From positions 248,001-312,000 of the forward strand of contig NZ_BDDE01000017.1 of assembly GCF_008327685.1 (NCBI RefSeq): a DNA stretch of 64,000 bases, read 5' to 3'. The position numbers and the translations under genes are program-made. Of the stretch, positions 58,106-64,000 are shown one piece after another. The notes beneath the pieces were generated by a model, which was not told the DNA's origin, did not search any database, and was given only the letters and a program-made list of their open reading frames with translations. The stretch's first letter is position 1; every line of letters starts with the position of its first letter. The stretch comes from Actinomadura sp. K4S16 (GTDB lineage Bacteria > Actinomycetota > Actinomycetes > Streptosporangiales > Streptosporangiaceae).

Positions 58106-58866
58106 TCAGTCAGCCAGGAGGACGCGTTTGCGCAGGAGGTCGGGGTTGACGCGGCCGTACATCTGCCTCTTGATCAATTGATGCGGTTGACGTGGCCTTC
58201 GACGGGGCCGGAGCTGCAGAGCAGGGTGAGTCCGGCGGTGACGGCGTCTTGGTCGCGGCGCAGTCCGGTGACGAAGGAGTGCAGTTCGGGCAGGTCGTCA
58301 CGGACAACGGCGGTCATCCAGGTCTCGAGCCGTTGTTCTCGGCGGTGGACCATCATCTCGGCGAACTCGCGGACGCGCTCGCGCAAGACCGCGAGCTGCG
58401 GGCTGGCATCGCAGAGGATGTCCAGGCGGTGCTGGTCGCCGGGGTCCAGGTGGGCGGGGTTGCTCAGGAACCAGGCGGTGGCCTGGCGGACCGTCGGCGG
58501 ACGCGGACCGTGCGGTGCGGGCCGGCCGGTCCGCCAGGGCTGGAGGTATTGCCGGACCGTGGTGACGGCGCCGCTGTATCCGCGTTCACGTAGTTCTGCG
58601 TGGAGCCGTTGGGCGTTGCCTGGTCCCAGCGTGTGCGCAGGTAGGCGTCGTAGGCCTGGAGGTCTTTGGTGCGCTTTCCGGTGCCGCCGTGGACCAGGAG
58701 CAGGTCGGGATCGGCGGTCCGGGCGAACCGGCGGATGGTGTTGCGGCTCAGCTGCAGCTCGTCGGCGATCTGCTTGATGGTGCGGCCGTAAGTCAGTAAG
58801 GCGTGCACGGCGGCGTGCCGCTGCCGGGTGCGGACAGCGACCCGGTCGTTTCTGCCTTCGGGGAAC
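58106..58866 (-). pseudogene. Degenerate ISL3-family transposase (C-terminal half)
   Basis: The helix-turn-helix segment GRTIKQIADELQLSRNTIRR (about 58715-58785) and the following FARTADPDLLLVHGGTGKRT match the middle of ISL3 transposases. After a frame change near 58615 it continues NAQRLHAELRERGYSGAVTT, then DLPELHSFVTGLRRDQDAVT and SSGPVEGHVNRI. Here a missing A in the KLIKRQMYGR box (near 58172) shifts the frame again, and the end LLRKRVLLAD stops at 58106. The N-terminal zinc-ribbon part is gone. Two frameshifts plus truncation: dead. Confidence 0.8.
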
Positions 58867-58881
58867 CGGGACGTCCGCTCG

Positions 58882-59570
58882 GGTGATCACCGGTGCGGGG
58901 TCGATCAGGTGCCCGTTGTGATGCCGGGCCGTGGTCACGACGGGCGAGGTGACCTCCGGGGCGCAGCACCCGGTAGGCGGCCGGCAGGAACGACCGGCGT
59001 GGAAGGCACTGTCGATCAGGACATCCGACAAGTAGGCTGGGCACGCTCCCTGTGCCCGCCCTGGCTTTGGTTCGGCGGTGCAACTCCCGGCCGTGGGCGG
59101 GGCGGCGATCACCAGGGCGACCTGTCCCGAGTGGTCGGCGATACCGCCGTGCATCTGGTCGGCACGACGCGGGCGCATCGCGACTCGTCCGAGGTGTTCG
59201 TGCGGCAGGGAGGCGCGCAACTGCGCCCCGATGTGCTGGGCGAGCGGGAGGTGCGGAACGCACGCGACGGCGCGCCAGTCGAGTTCGGCCGCGGCGCGCA
59301 GGGTGGCGGAGTTGGTGGTGAACGCCTCAGCGATCACGTCGCCTTCACCGGTGGCGGTGGTAATGAGATGGCGCGCGAGCCCGGAACTGATCGTGCCCAG
59401 GTGCCGTTCACAGGTTCGGGGCTGCGACGCTCGGTGCGCGGGGCCTTGCCAGGGCTGCACGTTCTGGGCGGGCTGGTCGGTGGTGTCGTCCGGGCAAGCC
59501 AGACGATAAGTGGCAGCAGTTGCCGTGCACCGCTGGCGGGCGTCGGGTTCGGCTGGTAGGTGCTGGTCAT
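58882..59570 (-). pseudogene. Broken SAM-dependent (DNA/RNA) methyltransferase gene
   Basis: Starts at ATG 59570 with MTSTYQPNPTPASGARQLLP. A shift near 59485 puts the next conserved part into another frame (HLGTISSGLARHLITTATGE, RAVACVPHLPLAQHIGAQLR, HSGQVALVIAAPP). The catalytic-region motif RVLRPGGHLA lies in yet another frame, then VVTTARHHNGHLIDPAPVI ends it, exactly where the transposase remnant begins. It resembles TRM11-like/N6-type methyltransferases frequent on actinomycete mobile elements. At least three frameshifts; inactive. Confidence 0.65.
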
Positions 59571-59891
59571 GTTGGGTGACCCGTGGTGGTCGCCCGGTCC
59601 CCTGTCTCACCAAGTAACTGACACCGCCCACCCCGATCTTGGACACGCGCGGCGCGAATTTCTGCCCGCGTTTACCGCGGAGCCTGGCGTGCGGGTAGTT
59701 GATCTGGACCGATGTCTGAAATATTCAATTTCACACCAAGAACCGATCGAGAACTTCTGTGGCCTATATCCTGGAAAGGTGAATATCTCCCCTACCGCCT
59801 GCCAGCACCGGCGTGCGGATTTCTAGAAAGCGTCCACTGGTGGCTACGTTGGCTTTAACCTGAAGGCGAGAGAACAACTCCGGGAGCCCCT
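59571..59891 (+). other. Spacer upstream of the island gene pair
   Basis: 321 bp between the dead methyltransferase and the next gene. No gene is supported. The part 59700-59780 is visibly A+T-richer (ATATTCAATTTCAC, TATATCCTGG), which suits a promoter, and the sequence ends in GGGAG before the GTG start at 59892. Specific boxes cannot be assigned. Confidence 0.4.
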
Positions 59892-60638
59892 GTGGCAAAG
59901 CTAACCGAGGAAGAGCGTAAGCGTCGGGCGTTGATGCGCGCGCGGCGTGAGGCTCTCGCCGCCGAGCAGGAAGATCGCCGACAGGAAGAACAGCGACAGA
60001 AGTGGGTACGCGACGGCGCTTATCTAAGCCGTGAGGAGTTTGAAGCGGGCGAGCCTTGTCGGGGCTGCGGTGAGCCCCTTCTGGATCAACGTGGCGACCG
60101 TCTTGCGCTGATGCATATGACGCCGGAACAGCGCGAAGAGCATGATCGGGAGGAAGCGCGTTACCTCGAGCGTCACGGTGAATGCCGTTCCCATCGATGG
60201 AGCATGCAAGGATCACGCACCGTGCACTGCGGATACTGCTGCCCACCACATCCCTTGAGCCACAGGCAGATCGAACAGATCAGCAGAATTTTCACGTCCG
60301 TCAAGTCGGAGGTGCGGAAACGGGATCTCGATGACTGGGATCTCACGCTGACCTGCGATCACATGGTTCGCGTTACACAGCACCGCGATCACGACTACTA
60401 CTCCCGGCGGATCATCGACTGTCCCACCTGCAGCGCTCGCCGAGGTGTCGTCCAAGCCCATCGCATCGGCCCCACGGACGACGCTGAGGGGCGTGTGCGA
60501 ACGGCACGACTGGCCGAAGAGCTCCAAGCCGCGGAGGCGAAGCTGGAGCGGCAGAACAAGTCGATCACGAAGACACAACGCCGGATCGAGGAACTCGGCG
60601 CACAGCTCAGGGACCCCGGCTCGGCTGCAGATGAGTGA
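59892..60638 (+). CDS. Cys-rich, coiled-coil protein of unknown function
   Basis: 248 residues from GTG 59892 with GGGAG 5-6 nt upstream. The N-terminal 40 residues are charged and helical (ERKRRALMRARREALAAEQE). Three Cys clusters follow: EPCRGCGEPLL (about 55-65), ECRSHRW to VHCGYCCPPH (about 98-120) and LTCDHMVRVTQHRDH to DCPTCSARRG (about 153-187), likely zinc sites. The C-terminal 50 residues form a coiled coil (LAEELQAAEAKLERQNKSIT). It may be a nucleic-acid-binding protein. Family not recognised. The next gene begins 8 bp after its stop, implying cotranscription. Confidence 0.8.
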   Translation: MAKLTEEERKRRALMRARREALAAEQEDRRQEEQRQKWVRDGAYLSREEFEAGEPCRGCGEPLLDQRGDRLALMHMTPEQREEHDREEARYLERHGECRSHRWSMQGSRTVHCGYCCPPHPLSHRQIEQISRIFTSVKSEVRKRDLDDWDLTLTCDHMVRVTQHRDHDYYSRRIIDCPTCSARRGVVQAHRIGPTDDAEGRVRTARLAEELQAAEAKLERQNKSITKTQRRIEELGAQLRDPGSAADE

Positions 60639-60646
60639 GCTGATGG

Positions 60647-62104
60647 ATGCATCGGTGGGATCCGCTCAACGAGCGCCAACTGGACGTCTTGCGCCGGATC
60701 GGCGAAGGGAATGACCTGAGCCGACCCGAAGACGTCGCTCTACGCACCTCGGCTCGGGCCTTGCAGAGCCGCGGACTCGTCGATGTCAGCCGTCGCGATG
60801 GCAGGTGGCAGGCGTCCATCACCGAGGCCGGACGGTTCTACCTCGAGCATGGTCAACACCCCGACCACCCCGACCGCAGGCGCGATAACTCAACTGCTGA
60901 GGAGAAAGGGCCGTCGTCTCGTCCACGCGCCCGGACGCCACGAGCAGCGGCCCCGCAAGACTATTCGGGAAAGAACCGGACGCATCCTCAGACGTTGGTC
61001 TCGGAGAAGCGCTATGCGGCGGCCACGGCCCTGATCGAGCGCCTGACTTCTGAGCAGCGCCTCATCATCGAAAAACCAGACGAGGAGACCGTCGGCCAGT
61101 GGCGCCGCACGATCAACTACGTTAAGCGGCACAAGCTCGAGCCGCCCGGTCGATGGATCGAAAAGCGGAAGGAGTGGAACGGAAACCTCGTCATCGAGCT
61201 CCTCACCGGCGATCCTCCAAACAAGCGCGTCAATGCGAGTGACGACGCTCCGAGCATTCCGGTGCCCTCGCAGCTCCGGGCCCTGCATCCGGTGGTTGCC
61301 CGCCTCCGCGACGATGAGCACCGCCTCGTCATGCCACGCCACCGCAGGCGACGCTGCCTGCTCATCCTCCAGGCGCTGGCAACCGAGGCCGAACGGCGTG
61401 GCCACGCCGTGCACGACGAACCGGTGCCCGAGCATCACAGGAGCCGGCCCTACGCGTACCTGGGGAAGCACTATCCGAGCAGGTATTCTCGCCGTGACGG
61501 CGCGATACGCATCGCAATCGAGAAATTCTCCTACGCGGTGACCATCGCAGAGGAGAACCCGCAAAGCAGCGATCCCGAAAAGGTCGAGCGTCTGGTCGTC
61601 GAGGTCACGCGGTACCGCTCGAACGGCCGGCAGTGTCGGTGGGCCGATCGAAAGCGTTGGCAAGTCGAAGATATTCTTGAAACGGTCCTGCGTGAGCTTG
61701 AGCAACGCGCTGTGGAAGATGCCGCCCGTGAGGCCGAGGAAGAGCGAGCCCGAACCGAACGACGACGGCGCTGGGAACTCGCCATGGCCGAAGCACGGCG
61801 GAAAGCAAACGAGGCCAACGAGGCGACTGCGCTCCGCGAACAGATCTCCAGGTGGCGCGAGTCTCAGGAGATCGGCGCCTATTGCCGAGCGCTGGAACAA
61901 CGTATTGACCGTGAGACACCGGATACGCCCGGGGTGCGGGAGGCTCGAGAATGGCTGTCGTGGGTGTGTGACTACGCCGCTTCACTCGATCCCCTTCGGG
62001 CACTGCCCTCGCACCCTGAACATCCGGAGCTGCGCCCAGAAGATCTCAAGCCCTACCTCAAGGACTGGAGCCCCTACGGCCCAGAGGAACGACGGGCTTG
62101 GTAA
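60647..62104 (+). CDS. Winged-helix/coiled-coil protein of unknown function
   Basis: 485 residues from ATG 60647, 8 bp behind the Cys-rich gene. The N-terminus resembles a winged helix: LNERQLDVLRRIGEGNDLSR, then ARALQSRGLVDVSRRDGRWQ and ASITEAGRFYLEHGQ, as in restriction/regulatory wHTH domains. After a disordered linker the middle region has RLTSEQRLIIEKPDEETVGQ and HRLVMPRHRRRRCLLILQAL. A long charged coiled coil (about 350-410: EAEEERARTERRRRWELAMA) leads to a helical end. Similar proteins occur on actinomycete mobile islands. Function not known. Confidence 0.82.
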   Translation: MHRWDPLNERQLDVLRRIGEGNDLSRPEDVALRTSARALQSRGLVDVSRRDGRWQASITEAGRFYLEHGQHPDHPDRRRDNSTAEEKGPSSRPRARTPRAAAPQDYSGKNRTHPQTLVSEKRYAAATALIERLTSEQRLIIEKPDEETVGQWRRTINYVKRHKLEPPGRWIEKRKEWNGNLVIELLTGDPPNKRVNASDDAPSIPVPSQLRALHPVVARLRDDEHRLVMPRHRRRRCLLILQALATEAERRGHAVHDEPVPEHHRSRPYAYLGKHYPSRYSRRDGAIRIAIEKFSYAVTIAEENPQSSDPEKVERLVVEVTRYRSNGRQCRWADRKRWQVEDILETVLRELEQRAVEDAAREAEEERARTERRRRWELAMAEARRKANEANEATALREQISRWRESQEIGAYCRALEQRIDRETPDTPGVREAREWLSWVCDYAASLDPLRALPSHPEHPELRPEDLKPYLKDWSPYGPEERRAW

Positions 62105-62493
62105 AAGATCGGATGTCCCTTCCTGGGCAGCCTCGTAGAAACGACGCCCTGGGTCGTCCGCTGCCGAGGACGCACTCGCCGTCCGCGATCACACCGTGAT
62201 CGTCGATCACACCAACGCAGGCAAAAAGGGTACAGCGAGTCTTTTTCAGCGCACACCGAACTGCCGGCGAAAAAGGCTCAATTTTTCGACGCTGGCCCAG
62301 TACCTCTGGTACTCACCCTGGCCATGTTGGCCTCGTCATCGCCCCCGGCAAAGTGATCGCTGCCCGCTGCTCAACCTGCCACCCGGCAATCGGCGTTGAG
62401 ACCTACCGCCGGACTGACTGAGTGGGCACTACTCAACCTCTCCTTGTCTGGAGCAATCAGAAGCCCGCATGATTCCATAGTCCAATCCGCAAC
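62105..62493. other. Non-coding spacer with palindrome-repeat cluster
   Basis: 389 bp between convergent genes. A direct repeat CGATCACACC occurs at 62186-62195 and 62204-62213. Between and overlapping them, GTGATCG-T-CGATCAC (62196-62210) is a perfect 15-bp palindrome. Short open frames here lack ribosome sites and family features. The G+C content drops toward 62400-62500, marking the border to the A+T-rich gene. Confidence 0.5.
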
Positions 62494-63867
62494 TCAAGGC
62501 CTGTAATCAATGCCGACTACAACACTATTTCCTCGCTGCAAAGACACTTGCATCATTTCTTTCAATCGATCCTCTGTTAGACTTGGACTCCCTATCCAAT
62601 TCCTCTTAAGTAGATCAATAAAAAGCGTGCCGGTTACATGCCGCTTCACAAGTCCAGGCCCCAGACGCTTTCCTTTTTTTGGCCCCAAGATCGCCGGATC
62701 CTCTAGGATCAAAAGAAGGTATGATAGGGGCAGGTATGGCCCTCCCATGAGTCTAGGGGTATCCGGATACATGGGCGTTGCCTCGGCGAGTTTTAGATAC
62801 ATCCAGTCATCGCCGATTCGCCAATGCGCTGGCTCGGTCGGCATGACCCTACACTCTTCAGTCCATCGACTCATGCGGCTAATCTGATCTTCAAGACGAG
62901 CATCCACATAGATGACATCATCGGAAGACTTCAGTTTTTTGTACTGAACGCCGACAAGCGAGTTTGCATTTCGATAAAAATACAAAAGATCCACACCCAA
63001 CCTGCTCTCGATGGGAGTAGCATTAACGTTAAATATCTCCAGTACATGCCCGTTTCCGTCATCGAACGACTGCACGTCATGACGAAGATTCTCACTTCCG
63101 CTGCTGATCCAGCCAGGCATCACCCTGCTGTCCGCCTCGATTAGTGACTGCTCGCTCGGGGTGGTCAGGTCAGCGAGAGATAGCCTTCCACGAATTGGCG
63201 TGGGTCTCCTCGCCGCTGCAACACCTTCTTCGAGATCGCCGGCTTCCCGCATCTCGATGTCGTTGAGGCCAGAAGAGAATGGATCGTCGGCGGACTCTGG
63301 AGGGCTCCAGGCGGCTAGGATGCTCGAAGAGAATCCCGCCGCACGCAAGGCAGTGAGCATTGCGTCACGCTCAAGTTGCCAAATGTCCGCTGCTGAGCCA
63401 GTGAATGGGATCTTTTTTGCTCCAGCAAGTTGACGAACTGTCTCCAATATTTGAGCTATATCATCTCGCCGCGAGACCGCAATCCTTTCCAGCGCGTAAC
63501 CCTGGCGATTCGAGAGTTGTTCGGCATGGCCCGGGCGGGACGTCTCCAAGAAACCTCTTAGCTGGAGGTGGGTTTCCGGATCGACATAAGGAATCATCTC
63601 TGAAAAGATCTCAGAAAGCCGCAGCGCCGGGCTTATCATCTGAATATGGTCGACAGACAACTGCTCTTCGATAATGCGTTCTTTTGCGCTGCGCACTTGA
63701 CGCGGACTTGCGTATGCTATTCCAACTAGCAGCAACTCTGTCGAGAAAGTGAATATCCAGCACACGTCAGGCCGAAGAGTTCCGATATTAGGCTTGAGGA
63801 CCGCTTTTCTAAAAGGACCGACAGATAGAGATCTGCTACCGTCTCTCAAAATGATTACATATGACAT
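62494..63867 (-). CDS. A+T-rich island gene with nuclease-like motif, function unknown
   Basis: 457 residues from ATG 63867, with GGAGG 4 nt upstream. Composition and codon use differ strongly from the rest of the window (many A/T-ending codons), a sign of recent transfer. Near residues 300-330 the segment RLGVDLLYFYRNANSLVGVQ is followed by YKKL, giving D-(x)n-QYK, the D/QxK pattern of Mrr-like PD-(D/E)xK nucleases. The N-terminal part (SYVIILRDGSRSLSVGPFRK) and the middle are unrecognised. The C-terminal 100 residues are proteasome-beta-like in no obvious way. I suggest a possible defence nuclease; this is unproven. Position at the window edge leaves partners unseen. Confidence 0.78.
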   Translation of the reverse strand: MSYVIILRDGSRSLSVGPFRKAVLKPNIGTLRPDVCWIFTFSTELLLVGIAYASPRQVRSAKERIIEEQLSVDHIQMISPALRLSEIFSEMIPYVDPETHLQLRGFLETSRPGHAEQLSNRQGYALERIAVSRRDDIAQILETVRQLAGAKKIPFTGSAADIWQLERDAMLTALRAAGFSSSILAAWSPPESADDPFSSGLNDIEMREAGDLEEGVAAARRPTPIRGRLSLADLTTPSEQSLIEADSRVMPGWISSGSENLRHDVQSFDDGNGHVLEIFNVNATPIESRLGVDLLYFYRNANSLVGVQYKKLKSSDDVIYVDARLEDQISRMSRWTEECRVMPTEPAHWRIGDDWMYLKLAEATPMYPDTPRLMGGPYLPLSYLLLILEDPAILGPKKGKRLGPGLVKRHVTGTLFIDLLKRNWIGSPSLTEDRLKEMMQVSLQRGNSVVVGIDYRP

Positions 63868-64000
63868 TTTTCCTCCACTTGAAGAATGAATGGTATCCTG
63901 TACTGAACGGCGGAAGACTGAGTGCGTCACCTACCTCGGTCCCAAGTTCGGGGTAACGTATCCGCTATTAGACATGCGCGTCCAACTACCTCGAAAAACG

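Noticed and set aside
58464..58808. Helix-turn-helix protein of 114 residues
   Set aside because: It is the in-frame middle of a frameshifted ISL3 transposase, not an independent regulator.
59560..59826. Small plus-strand open frame upstream of the island pair
   Set aside because: No ribosome site, no recognisable motif, overlaps the start of the decayed methyltransferase.
62496..63674. Short plus-strand frames opposite the A+T-rich gene
   Set aside because: No start context and lower coding quality than the minus-strand gene, which has a good ribosome site.
1..64000. CRISPR arrays, rRNA genes and intact insertion sequences
   Set aside because: No regularly spaced direct repeats, no rRNA-like sequence and no intact transposase with terminal repeats were seen on reading both strands.

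Overview
The window is very G+C-rich double-stranded DNA with tightly packed, often ATGA/GTGA-overlapping genes, many GTG starts and strong codon-position bias. Together with the SigE-type sigma factor, DUF574 methyltransferase, mycothiol-type DinB protein, DUF485/solute-symporter pairs and several TetR, cytochrome P450 and acyl-CoA dehydrogenase genes, this points to a filamentous actinomycete chromosome (an Actinomadura/Thermomonosporaceae-like genome is my best guess; this is inference).

Layout. 1-7644: minus-strand cell-surface polysaccharide operon. A DegT aminotransferase, a Gfo/Idh/MocA oxidoreductase and a nucleotide-sugar dehydrogenase would make an activated amino-sugar acid, and a GT2 enzyme, two GT4 enzymes and an unknown protein would use it. 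7802-13932: an unusual four-gene neighbourhood with a double-AAA+ MoxR-like ATPase, an SDR-like protein with a Cys-rich segment and no catalytic Tyr, a large protein of unknown function, and a zincin/VWA protein. 13990-18025: two divergent TetR/target pairs with clear palindromic operators, around an ECF sigma factor and its membrane partner. 18170-24410: LytS/LytTR two-component system with two sodium/solute symporters and their DUF485-type partners. 24567-25195: MazE/MazF-like toxin-antitoxin pair. 25203-30823: acyl-CoA catabolism operon (CoA ligase, two complementary acyl-CoA dehydrogenases, enoyl-CoA hydratase, VOC protein). 31365-42810: mixed metabolic genes (Tat-exported 5'-nucleotidase, GlxA-type regulator, PLP decarboxylase, DUF574 methyltransferase, P450, BCCT transporter, MpaB-like oxygenase, PEP mutase/ICL family enzyme, esterase). 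43134-47137: two secreted metallopeptidases (M4 and M28) sharing a nearly identical C-terminal module. 47646-54038: DUF2277, aspartate-semialdehyde dehydrogenase, glutaryl-CoA-dehydrogenase-like enzyme, PspC, MFS exporter, minimal zincin and a membrane metallophosphoesterase.

54110-54182 is tRNA-Glu(UUC). From here to the right edge the character changes. A probable serine-recombinase fragment abuts the tRNA, followed by an M48-like peptidase with a small partner, an RDD protein, and a graveyard of three truncated or frameshifted genes (histidine kinase, ISL3-type transposase, SAM-dependent methyltransferase). Then come two poorly characterised Cys-rich/winged-helix proteins and a visibly A+T-rich gene with a nuclease-like D...QxK motif. 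I read 54183-64000 as the start of a genomic island integrated at tRNA-Glu. The most promising undescribed systems are the MoxR/VWA/SDR neighbourhood and the island genes at 59892-63867.
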